This document shows positions 24,501 through 35,700 of a DNA stretch of 64,000 bases, one piece after another. Each line of letters begins with the position of its first letter. Position 1 is the stretch's first letter. A model generated the notes under the pieces. It saw nothing but the letters and a program-made list of their open reading frames with translations. It did no database searches and was not told the origin of the DNA. The translations under genes were made by a program, and so were the position numbers. This DNA comes from Phoronis australis. Its lineage: Eukaryota > Phoronida > Phoronidae. Location: NCBI GenBank assembly GCA_002633005.1, contig NMRA01000006.1, forward strand, positions 1,071,021 to 1,135,020, written 5' to 3'.

Positions 24501-26455
24501 TTTGATGGGACTCTCTGGTTAGCCCAATAGACCTAAAATAAAATTCCCTTGAAGTTAGGGTTGAAGGCTGGTATCTGTATTAGTCCCATTCTTGTAGTCT
24601 AGCTTGCCAGTGAATTCATAAAACTATGTCAGTTGCTGTTGTAATAATGATCTAGTCTGCATATTCTTGCACAACTATGAAGACATAAAAAACACAATTT
24701 GGTGTTTATAGTAATCTTGTCTAAAACTGTATCATTTAATTTTTACAATAATTGTGTTTTCTGGCAGCATGCCAACGAAGACGTCGAGAAGATGATCCTG
24801 GGCAACAAATGTGATATGGAGGAGAAACGTCAGGTGGAAAGGCAAAGAGGCGAAAGTGTAGGTTGGGGGGGGGGGTGTGGCTCATAGGCAGTTTCATTAC
24901 TCAGTTGGTATGAGAGGATAATCAAGATGCCAAGATGAGGTTGATAGGGGGAAGTATATTGTAGGACGGTTGATCACAGAAAATGAGTGCATGAAAGTAA
25001 TGAGCAAACTTTTGTCGTAATTGGAAATTTGTCATTTTTTTGTGAAAATTTTTCTAGAAATGTAAAGATTCTGATTTGGATATTGAAGATTTGTCTGGCT
25101 GGTTTGACTTGTAAAGATTCTTGAGTTACCAATTCGGCTGTTAAAAATGAGAAATTGATATTTTGTGCATTGCACTGAAATCTTCATGTTGACAGTAGAG
25201 TTAGGGTCACATTTATTTTTTATACCAGTCACTCTTTTACTGTTGAAAGTACAAAAATAACATAAGTCAGTTACCTGTGGAAATTTCCCTGTCTGTGGAA
25301 GTTTTTCAACCTCTGTGAAAGTACAATCCTTTTAAAACACAGCTGTGTTACTATGAACACCATTTTCACAGGCTGTAATGGTTAGGTACAACAATTTGAA
25401 GGAAAATGAAAGTGGAACTGATATCACCAATACTAAAAGTTTGACTCCTATACAAAAATTTGATACTGACACGTTACAAATGAGCTGCCATTTTGAGAGC
25501 AAATTCTCTTCTAATACTTCAGTGTGACACTTGCTAAAAATTTGATGTCATTCAGCAGTTTCTTGGTGCAAATCTTTGTCTATCAATTTTGTGTTTGGAT
25601 TGGAAAAATAACCTTGCTGACATATGTTTGCCGTTCTTCAAAGCATGGTGTACCCAGACGAAGTGGGCTACAGCTTATGTTTTGTACTCGCATTTGTTTT
25701 TTGACTTTCATTTTTGGGTTGGCATATAACGGCATGTAATTTGCTGTTTGTTATCATTTCGTCTTGCAGTAGTGTGAAAATGAAACGAGTTGATATCTTC
25801 GTCGATCATTTGTGATAAGCGTATAAATTGTAAGTGTACGGTACTGTTACAGTGTCATTGTGTGTTCATTGCAGATTGCTAAGGAACACGGCATACCTTT
25901 CCTAGAAACAAGTGCAAAAGCTAACATTAATGTAGAAAAAGCCTTTCTGGATTTAGCTCAAGCTATTCTTAATAAAGTGAATAAGGTAAGCATGAATGTT
26001 GGTGTTTTTACTTGTCCTTTCTGGAATTTTTAGTAACCATGTTCAACAAGCCTATTATGAGTGACGGTACAAGTTTCTCAGCCACTTGAGTTCTGAAGGT
26101 TGAATGTGTTGTGAAGGTATTTTAGTTTGAAATTGGCCACAGGATTCTTGGAATCCAGTCAAAGCATTACTGTGAATGAGTGAGAATTTACCAAAGTCAC
26201 CTATTGGTTACAAAATATTCGAGTAGCTTCCTCGGCTTTAGAAATGTTCTCGATCTACCCGAGTTGTCGTTACTGAGGTTAGTCGCTAGTTGCCCTGTAA
26301 CACCCACTTAATTGAAAGCAAGTGGAATCTAAGTCATGAAAAGTTAGCTTAGGTCCAGTATGTGGCTCCATCTGTTGCAGACTCCTGGGCGAGACGCCAA
26401 TGAGCAGCGTGGTGTGGACATGAAGCCCGAGGGGAGGAATAAAGGATGTTGCTGA
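18532..26455 (+). CDS. rab10: Rab10 small GTPase (complete, six coding exons)
   Basis: Exons 18532-18658, 22227-22287, 24177-24315, 24768-24857, 25875-25985 and 26381-26455 join in frame with GT/AG at every junction and encode 200 residues, the same length as human RAB10. The N-terminus [19 protein letters not shown] and the C-terminus (KGCC, double-cysteine geranylgeranylation site) are typical. The P-loop GDSGVGKT, switch [34 protein letters not shown] and ETSAKAN are all intact, so it should bind and hydrolyse GTP normally. RAB8 is excluded by [16 protein letters not shown] and the CC ending. The family works in exocytic and recycling membrane traffic. The segment after [11 protein letters not shown] (ERQRGES) and the C-terminal tail ([11 protein letters not shown] onward) differ most from vertebrate RAB10, as expected for hypervariable parts. 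Intron 1 (3.6 kb) carries two large inverted repeats. Confidence 0.96.
19531..20286. repeat. Large inverted repeat in rab10 intron 1
   Basis: Left arm about 19531-19712, right arm about 20115-20286. Reading the right arm on the minus strand gives the same blocks as the left: TAATTGTTTACAATATGA, TTCGATTCCTCGCAACGTTA, TCTTTCCAAAAAT, CAGTATT/TAGTATT, ACTATTTCCC/ATTATTTCCC, CCATGTT. The spacer is about 400 bp with no recognisable ORF. It is either a TIR element or an inverted duplication. Confidence 0.6.
20601..20906. mobile_element. Fold-back element in rab10 intron 1
   Basis: Nearly all of this roughly 306-bp segment is a long imperfect palindrome: left arm 20601-20739, loop about 17 bp, right arm 20757-20906. 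Shared blocks include AGAGGGACACCT, AAGGCTGTC/GAGGCTGTC, TCTTTAATTCCTTCC, ACTCGAACA, CCAAATCGG, TTTTAACAA and GTGCTCCT. Transcribed from the sense strand of intron 1, it would form a very long hairpin RNA. Confidence 0.7.
23476..23551. repeat. Tandem duplication, 38-bp unit x2
   Basis: The unit at 23476-23513 (ATGCATTACAAGCCAACC...) is repeated at 23514-23551 with only a final-base difference. It lies in rab10 intron 2. Confidence 0.8.
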
Positions 26456-27694
26456 GGTTATCCGTTCACCTGCAAGACTGACAAATCAACCGTGCTAAAT
26501 GTACATAACGTATATTTATACATATAGTTGTTGGCTGTACCGATTTACTGCCAACTATCCACCACTGTCAGAGACAAGCGAGATGTATCCAAATGTTAAT
26601 GTCACAGCTACAGTTCACAGACTGTTGTTCCAGATACTCGACTGCACGGGTTTGTATTAGGCCAAGGGCATCGACCAATAAGAGCCACACTTGAGAGGTC
26701 GGAGGTTGTACCGAGTGGAAGTGGTGCTACTGTATTATAGGCATCCTATAATCCTTGTTAGTCATAGTAAAGATTGGTTGAGTTCACCTATTGTGTTTAA
26801 GAACCACACTAACCGCTCCTTTCTTGTTACGTAGGTCACGACATGCCTTTGTTGTTTGCTGCAAATGCAGTGACATATGACGTGTAATTAATACCAATTG
26901 ACACACTGATCTTGTTAAAGCTAACACTCTCTCTACTCCTGACTTGTCTAAGGAACACAAAGTGATGTCACAGGGAAAGCCCATGACCAGTTGCGGAGTA
27001 GAGGAGGCAACTAACGAGTCTTAATTTCTAACTATAGTAGTTTTCTTCGCCAACAAAGTCCCATATTCCCCGCAAATGTCCTGGGTATTAAGTTTTTAGC
27101 GTGCCCTCTGCAACAGCGCATTCTCAGTATAGATTGAAGTGCCCCAGATGAACTGGTTTGCTCTGGCTGCATCAACTACCCATATCTAGTTTAACACCCT
27201 GGTGTCGAGAGTGACAACTTTCTATTCTCACTCTGCGTCATTATGCTGTTACATCTGTAACACGTTTCACACTCAGCCTTATCTGTTTCTTTTTATTGTT
27301 AGTATACTTGTTAGCTATTTCTGTGACTGATTAGTTATTGCACATTGCACCAGTGAATAATTTTTATTTAAAAGCAATATTGTAAAGCCTATTTTGAGTA
27401 TATACCGTATTTATTGTTATTGTTCTTCTGTGTATTACCTAGCATATATTGACGAGGACAAATACACCGTATAAACGCTTATCGTTTCTGCCTCAGCTTA
27501 ATCCTGTTGTAATTTGTCAGAAATTCTGATAGTCCTGACCGGTGAATCCTCCGCCAAATTTATGACTTTTTTCTCAAAACTAGATATCCTGTTGATACTT
27601 TTCTTCGACTTTGGGTGTGTTTGAGAAATGTGCTCTGTTTTGAATTCAAGAGTCTTGGAGTTGTGACCTGTGCCGTATTCTGCTGGTGACTGCA

Positions 27695-27781
27695 ACCATG
27701 TGCTCTACGTCAATTGCGTACCAACCACATGTTCTAAGTCAATTGCCTACCAACCACATGTTCTAAGTCAATTGCCTACCA
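27695..27781. repeat. 29-bp tandem repeat x3 in the rab10 3' UTR
   Basis: Units start at 27695, 27724 and 27753. The first is more diverged (CCATGTGCTCTACG in place of CCACATGTTCTAAG). Confidence 0.8.
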
Positions 27782-28035
27782 ATTTCTCCTATTCTCCAAA
27801 CCTTGATGAGTTGAAACTGTTATTAGTCTTGATATTATGAGAAGAGGTATACACTTTCGTACAAATTACCTTTTGTTTACTTTATCAATTTCTTGTTTTA
27901 TGTGAATGTGTAATTTTGTTTTATGAGGTTGTACTTTTTGTGTGGAGTTTAGACTCGGGTGAAAAATGGTATATTTTAGGCACAGTCTGGAGTCCACTTC
28001 ACAAAGCATGTCAGATGGATTGTTAGCGTGATGTC

Positions 28036-28041
28036 AATAAA
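28036..28041 (+). terminator. rab10: Candidate rab10 poly(A) signal
   Basis: Canonical AATAAA downstream of the stop. No transcript evidence is available. Confidence 0.45.
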
Positions 28042-28664
28042 ATCATTTACCATTTGCAATGCGACGCCTGATGACAGAATGGCATTGTTGTCAATCATAG
28101 AACTGTCCTGAAACAGCTCTCAAAATTCTACTTGGTTTAAGTGCAGCTAGTTCAGACCTGTCTGTTTATTAGCTATCTCATTTAGAGGGTTATTAAAATA
28201 GCCAATGCTTATATTTGTTTATCATGATAAGGGGTTTATTTATGAAATGTCACAATGCAGGCAAATTAGTACTGAAAAGGGAGTTGTATTATCAGGTAAA
28301 ATGCTGTTAAATGCCTTCATCAAACAGATGATGTAAGACACCCTGTACCAACAGTTCAGTACTTCAGCTGAAAATTTCTTAATGATGTGCTGTCAGTAAT
28401 TAACATGATCTTCCAACTTGTACTGAAAATGTATTATGTATTTCCTGTAGCTAAATTTGTAAAAACGAGATGTACTAGAAAAAATCTATATGAAACGAAG
28501 CATTTTGGTGATGTTTTCCCCATTATACACTGTCACATCCATAAATATGAAGGAGGTATGGAGAGTTCTGGAACAAACATCTCTTCTCACAGCTAAAAGA
28601 GTGAAGCCATCACATCACTTTTAAATTTGAAAAGTTGATGTTTTTTCTATCCATAATGACCAAA

Positions 28665-29330
28665 ACAATAAATTTTTATGCGCCCACATACTTATATGTG
28701 GATGCATTATGCCGTCATCTCTGTCCGGTGTCCACTGCTCTATCTTCAAAACCCTTGGACATACGTTCATGAAATTTGGCACATATGTTCCATTCATGAA
28801 GGACAGCACGAGCGAACTTTCGGACGAATCTGAGTAAGGTCCTCAACAGATTTTCATAAAATTTTAAATATGTGCATCTTTTGGTGTGATAACGCTATCT
28901 TCCTGTTTTTGGATGGAATCGAGGTATTTTGCACCACCTAGTGGCCATTTTTGCTGTTTTTGGTGTCCACCTCTGTATCAGCCATATCATTTGAAAATCG
29001 GCTTTTTTTCTCAGTGTGAAGACGACCTTTGATGATGGTGACTGACTACTGTGGTGCATCCTAGTAGTAGTCTTGTTTTGCGCCCATAGTTGTATCTCTT
29101 AAACCCACTGCAGGATCTTTACTAAATTTAGTAAGTGTATTTATTTGAAGATAACAACAGACGACGACAGACACTGTGCCCACTAGTGGCAATTTCATTT
29201 TATTCTGTTTTCCTTTGTCACTCTGAAGTTCCTCGACAGATTTTTATGAAATATGGCATTTTCCTGTGTTTGGATGGATTGTATGTTTTTGCAGCTGTAG
29301 GATGTTGTAAGAGGGGAACCGGGTAACAAT
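28665..29330. repeat. Dispersed repeat family R4, second locus
   Basis: It starts TATGCGCCCACATACTTATATGTGGATGCAT and continues with GTCATCTCTGTCC, 'catgaaatttggcacatatg', 'caccacctagtggccattttt' and 'gtatctcttaaaccca'. This is the same order of modules as 6360-8160, so the two loci descend from one repeat family. Confidence 0.6.
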
Positions 29331-32300
29331 TCTGAAGGACCAATGTTAGTGATAACCCTCAAAATAACACCCTTGTGACGCGTTATTTGTGGTCGTGTCT
29401 AGTAGGAAGGAATTACTTGAGGTACATCTGCCTTGAACTTGAAATTGGTTCTCTTCCAGTTGTCCATTTGACAAACCAAAATCAAAACTTAGCCCCCTAC
29501 CCTTTTGAACTGGTCTCGGAGGCCCTATGTACTTCAACAGCCCCGTCAACGAGCACTGTGTCCGTTCCAAATGAATCCGGACGATTTCTCACCATGAGGT
29601 AAACATCCCACTTTAGGTTTCTTTTAACTAATGAACCCCAAATCTCCAAAACCTGCAGGTGAAGGGAGTTAACTGCTTGGCCGATTACTTTCGCTGGTAA
29701 ATTAGATTTAGTAATTAACAGCTGACATTAGAATGGCACTTTCTATATGTCAAGCAGAGAACAATAGAATGAAATTTGTGGCAAGTTCATTCAATTGTAT
29801 TTTTACGCCTTGACGCGAGCCATCAGCTTGGCTACAATTCTCTCAAGGCAAGTAGTTTAGTTTGCTGAGGCCATAGAGCAAAAATGCACAAAACCAAGTC
29901 TGATAGTTAAAAACTTGCAACAATAGTTAATTAAATAATTCATTTATTTGTAAGGTGTACATAACAAAATCTGTGAAGAATCAAAGTTTACAATAATCCT
30001 CATCTCGCAGATAGAAAGCTGTGTATTACACTGTATGAAGAACCACAATTTTAAGATTAAGATGACAATCGTCAACCAAATCCACAGCAAGAGATTCATT
30101 GTCTAGTTAACTGTCCAGTGTACATCTGGCGCCTAAATTAACACCCGCTCAGCTGAAATTAAAGAAAAGGCATCTCTCTGACCATGCTTGAACAAGTTGC
30201 CAGACAAATTTACACGCCATGGTATATGACAGGGTGTTTCAAAAAGATGGACCTAGTTTGAAAGCAGTAAATTTCAATCTTCAAAATATTGGAATTAAGA
30301 AATAGAAAAAATGAGTCACTGCCAAGGTCTTGGTTTGCAATATTGGCTAGCTTGCAACGCTCCATTCCAAAAGTTTTTTAAGCCTCTGGTTGCAAGAAAC
30401 GTTAAGAGATGTTCACTTGAAGTGCAGTTTGACTGCAACAAGTTTTACAAGCCATTTCAAATACCATCTGCAGACTTGACAAACAACACTGAGGTGAAGG
30501 TATGTGGTCGCAGATAATTAGGAGGCTCTGTCTTCTTTAAACATTCATAGAGGTCAGTGCTGTAGTGGGCCGTAGGTGCAGCCAATCACCTTTTAGCATT
30601 TGAACGTAGCGCCTACGCACCGTAAGTTATGTTCAGTGCTCAATGTGATACAGTGGGCTTTGGGCGCCTACTTTCCTCTAATTTTACCACTACAGCACTG
30701 ATAGAGGTATCCTATGCACAATACAACCAAATAAATTAAATTTCGTCCAGTGTTTGAGATAATAAACCATGAACAACCAAGGCATTAAAATAATGAAACC
30801 ATGCGCACACCCAGTGGGCTCGCATGAGCCCCCCATCTGGCAAAGTGGGCAAAACGGTCCGTCTCAGAGAAACAAAATCTCCGAAAAGAGTAGAAAACTA
30901 GACACAAGTCCACTAAAAAGACAGGAACTACCAAAATTCAGTGAATGCACAATTCAAAGCTCTGAACATACGCCATGAATTTTAGTGAAAGGTCCACATT
31001 CTCAAAAATATGAGCCCCCCATTTTTTAGACCGGGTGTGCACATGAAAACTAAGAATGTTAAAAACTGTCCAGAGGGAGGGTAAAGATAACAGAACCTAA
31101 CGTAAGTTTTCATGAGGTAAGTACTAGTCAGTTGTATACTTTAGTTACAAAATTACAAAACTTAAGGCTTAACTTTTCTTAATGGCATTCTAAAACAAAC
31201 TATGTGCACTGAAAATTTTAAAATAAATAAATCTTAAAATGAAGAAAGTTGTGATATGAATAAAATCACAACTGTTTGTTTCACATAATGCAAGGAACAA
31301 TTGCAAAAGAAATGAACAAAAGGCAGGATTCCAAAACCTTGTGCATAATTTCTGCCATATTCAGCATAACAGAAACATAAACTTTAAAGAGCTGTCAACC
31401 CATTTACCACATAATCAGTAACCTTCATGATAAATATCTATATTCTGTAAATGAAAACTTATGCAATTCCCATTATATTTCGAATGCCTGAATTTCAATC
31501 AAAAGATGTGATACACCCCAAAACAGCAAATTTCAGTTTCAAATCATGTTCAACTAAGTTAGCTCATGTCGTCAAGGTTCATTGCTTCTCAACACGACCC
31601 AGGAACTCTTAATATCTCTTAATTCCTGATCTATACCAATGTAGACAAAGTCAGTAAAACAAAACACTGAATTCCTTTCCCACTTTCAGAATAAAAACTA
31701 ATTCCTTGAAATGTTTGTGTCTAAAATTCTGCTCTCCAAATCTTGAATTGATTTCCAAAGCCAATGATATCCTGCAATACTAGCCACGTAAGCGTGTATT
31801 TCATTGATCAATCGTTCAGAAAATAATCACGAAAATGAAAATCAGATATGCAAAATATATTATAGACCGGTTCTCGAGATACTGGTCAGATCTCGCATTA
31901 CCAACTATTTCAGGAATCAACCATTTACCCGAGTCTTCAACCTTATTCTTTGCCAATCTGGTAGTTCAAAATTCTGATAATTTTGAAGATTATGTTTTTA
32001 GTTAATGTTTCGCAGAAAAATAAACGCTCAAAATAGGTAATCTGTAGTAGCTATTTTAGGCCCTAAAAGTATGTCGAATACGTAGTCAATCCTGACAGTT
32101 GGCAGCCCACCCTTTAGATTTTAATGAAATTTGAATGCCTTGATGAACAAATATTATTATTATATAACAGAAGAATGTCCAATACATACCTTCTGCTGCC
32201 AACCAAGGACGGACTTTTCAGAATGTATATACAAATAACTATGTCGACATCGTATATACAAAGTTGGCAACTTTTTTAAGCCTCGGTGTTTGTTTTTCTA

Positions 32301-32778
32301 TCACATCAATAATTCTCAACACCTTGCATTTAACACACTCCTCATTCACGTCTTGTGAATCTCAACAGCACTTAAAATCCATTGTTTGCAAGTACTCTCA
32401 AAGTTGCATACATTTACATATAACCATAACACAATTTACAACAACGGGATCTATTTCACGGCTTTGTCATGTACAATTCTCAACATAAGTAATTGAATGC
32501 TTCAGTGACCATGAAATCCATTACAGACTTGCTCGTCAAACATACATTTCCACAATACATTCGTCATAAGAAAATACAATGACATGAGATCAAAACCGTT
32601 CTGAAATCGACATAATGGACGCAATTTTGTCGATACTAAAATAAAATTCCATTCACCAATCATTAATATTAAACATTCCCATTTCGATGTGACAATCAAC
32701 TTTGAACAGATTCTGACAGTCACGTCTATAGTATCCTGTTCTGCACAGCCTCAACACATCAAACCACGGAGAACTTCT
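29331..32778. other. Interval between rab10 and the kinase gene, including the kinase 3' UTR
   Basis: Rab10 (plus) and the kinase (minus) converge here. Candidate minus-strand poly(A) signals are ATTAAA near 32117 and AATAAA near 29946, so the kinase 3' UTR is either about 0.65 kb or about 2.8 kb. The interval contains R1 copy 3. No recognisable exon was found. A pair of overlapping frames at 29346-29602 was inspected and not recognised. Confidence 0.4.
30800..31045. mobile_element. Family R1, copy 3
   Basis: Starts CATGCGCACACCCAG and ends CCGGGTGTGCACATG, a near-perfect terminal inverted repeat. The interior matches copy 1 over its whole length (GTGGGCAAAACGGTCCGTCT, CAAGTCCACTAAAAAG, GAATGCACAATTCAAAGCTC, GTGAAAGGTCCACATTCTC). 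Confidence 0.65.
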
Positions 32779-32794
32779 CTATGACTTCAAGTAT
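32779..32794 (-). CDS. Terminal coding micro-exon of the MAK/CILK1-type kinase
   Basis: The preceding exon ends at an AA|GTAAGT donor inside the codons GCA AAG TAA. Without splicing the protein would stop right after ...TDWAAK. The acceptor TTCTTACAG at 32803-32795 joins the 16-nt segment A TAC TTG AAG TCA TAG. This restores the Tyr that follows WxxK in known family members (TDW..KY) and adds LKS before the stop. The fit of donor, phase and conserved Tyr supports the splice. Confidence 0.8.
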
Positions 32795-35700
32795 CTGTAA
32801 GAACAAACAAAACTTTTTAATGGTTCGTAGTCAGACTTAAGACTGCGACCACAACAACCTACAGTTTACATAATCATGTGTGCCTAAAAACAAAAAGGAC
32901 TACATAATGTGATTCGGGAAAAATGTTTCATAATAATAAATAGGAAAACTTTGTCAAAAAACACTGCACATACATTGAGTAAATGATCAGTAGCATACTT
33001 GACACAGTATCTACTGTAATGACACAAGGACACGGCAACACTTTCGCTAGTGAGTCTTCTTCCGTCTTAATTTGACAGTGTGAATGGAAGTGAATAAAAC
33101 GAGAATACAACGAGGGCCTCATGGAATGCAGCGTGTTGCACATATATTTACTAGTAAAATGAAGACAAATGTAAAAGGCAACTGCAGCACCCTGAATGAT
33201 AATCCTATGCAGCACAACTGACTTACTTTGCGGCCCAGTCAGTTCGTCCAATCACACCGGTTCCTCCTGCACCCACTGGCTGCCTCATGCCAGCCGAATT
33301 CTTGCCAAGAGATGGCAGAGTAGGTCCTCTTTTCCAACCTAAAGAAACGCAATAGTTTTAGTCAGGAATGAAATTTCATTGGGTCATCAAAAAACTTCAC
33401 TATTCAACACCATCACACCACCTTTTATGAAAACAGAGCTTAACCAGCACATATGTGATACACTTGTAACATAATTACAGAGCTTAACCAGCACATATGT
33501 GATACACTTGTAACATAATTACAGAGCTTAACCAGCACATATGTGATACACTTGTAACATGATTACATTGTTACACTATCATTTTGATTTTAATTCTTAC
33601 CGAGATATAATATGATAAGTATAAACCATATTGCTCATGTTTGACTTCAGAGTAGAAGCAATTCCCTGATAAAACAAATGAAGTGCCTTATAAGCCCAAC
33701 CCAAGTCTTCTACATATGGCAACCCTGCGTGAGCAGTGCACTACACTTAAAAACCTTTCTGGTCAAACTCTAAAACCACAAAATAGCTGGTCCTTGAAGC
33801 CACACTCGGCTACTTCAAATTCATAAGTACAGCAATACATACTGGGGTTTTTGCTGGCAGAGTTGAGGAATGATGGCTGATATCCTGAGTTGTTACCAGC
33901 ATTGTACGTGCCTGCAAGTCAAGGTCACACCACTCAACACAGAGGTCAACTGATCATAGAAAAGAAACACACTGTGGACAGTCACGTAACTAATCCTTTA
34001 GCAGCTAATTTTCACTCTAAACTTTTATGGACTTACTTTAGTTTTTTTTTGTAAAACCGAATAACCTAGTTCGAATTACTATAAAGAGAAGTTAAACTAC
34101 ATTTTGTATTTTCCAAAATTGAAAAAGTAACAAAATGTGCAGAACTGAAATGTTTTGAATTTATAGTAAAAAACAATGTGACTGCCCAAGGTAACTTTTA
34201 ACAAGTAACCAAAGACACATGATATCAAATAAATATTTGACAGACACCAACTGCACACCATCAAAAGATGTTTCATTATTAAAAATACGTTACAAACGAG
34301 AAATCACACTAATACTCAACTAAAAATAATGTGTACAGTGTCATTACAATTGACCAATATCGATAGTCTAATGAGGTCACTTAAGGTAATAGGCTACCAT
34401 TACAAAGGATGAAATGGCTTCAACAGCGTTTAAACATAAATTTCCACCTGTTTAGCTAGCTAAAAGCAAATTGAAATTAGCCTTGTACTCTCATAAAATC
34501 AGTCTCGTAATATTTCGCACTAGCTAAACAGGGCAAAATGCAAATTCAAGTACTAAAGCTAGATCCATTACATATTATTCTCATTATGAACACAAAAGTA
34601 GTGAAAAGATGTTCATAATCTCGCGTCGATTGCATTTTTCTTAAAACACAATATTTTTCCATAAACCTTTTTTCGCATAAAACTTGCAAATTCTTTTTCT
34701 TTGTTCTATAAGCTACAATTTGACAGTGGAATTCCTGGGCTGGAATGCCTCAAAATAAAATCCCAGACAGGCTTTTGTAGCTAATACAATACAGAAATAG
34801 AATTTGCAGGATTCACGTGAAAAAATTCCCGTTTGCATAAAAAAAATCTTGATTTCTTCGACGAACATCTAAACATCATGTTTGTTAACATAATAATGTT
34901 CCATGATCATCAAGGATTTTAAATTATTTAGTTTCATGTTTCAATAATTAATACTTAAACAGTTATTAAGACATTTAATCCTTGGTAATGGAGGCCCCCT
35001 ATGACTTAAAACAGACATCAACCACAAAACAAAATCAGTATATGCCTTACCAACTGCATTTGTTGTGCGACCGTAAGAGAGTGTGGGACCATCAACAAGG
35101 CTCCCTCTAGGCTTGGTCATAGGTGAGTTCCACGTTCCAGCACTGCTCTTCTTATGTGCGCTCGTGTTGATGCCAGGCAAGTATCGTGCGTTCTTCATAT
35201 AGTGCTGCTTGGCCGACGAAGCTGAACTGCGTCCTGATCCCATGCGGCTTATGCCTGATGGTTTCACGGATGGCTTACCAAGGCCACTGCAAACAATGTC
35301 CATAATTCAGTTATTACTATGTAACAGCTAGATTCAACAGAGTATTACAAGTCAACTGTTCTTCCATATTTCCCATTTGTGAGTGTATTTTGTTACCACA
35401 TGCCCATTTTTTAATTAGCTGAATCACACAAATGTGGATAAGATAAGTGCTTACTGCAAATCACTTTAAGAAAAACGAATTCTGTCCTTTTGGAAGGAAA
35501 TGTTTGGGACGACTATTTACTCATTTATTTCTAAGTACATTGTGCAACAACAATTCATGAAATAAAACCTTGAACAGTAGTTTCAAACCACATACTTGGT
35601 AAACAGTGCTGAAATTGGCGGTAATCATTTAACAGTACAGGCCTACACATAAAAAATAAGAAAACAAATCAGAAGCAAAGAAATTTTTAAGTTTAAACCT

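Larger units (their letters stand above)
26456..28055 (+). other. rab10: rab10 3' UTR (probable)
   Basis: About 1.6 kb without exons follows the stop codon and ends near an AATAAA at 28036-28041. Three tandem copies of a 29-bp unit (ACCACATGTTCTAAGTCAAT...) lie at 27695-27781. Long 3' UTRs are usual for animal rab genes. The extent is inferred from the hexamer only. Confidence 0.5.
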
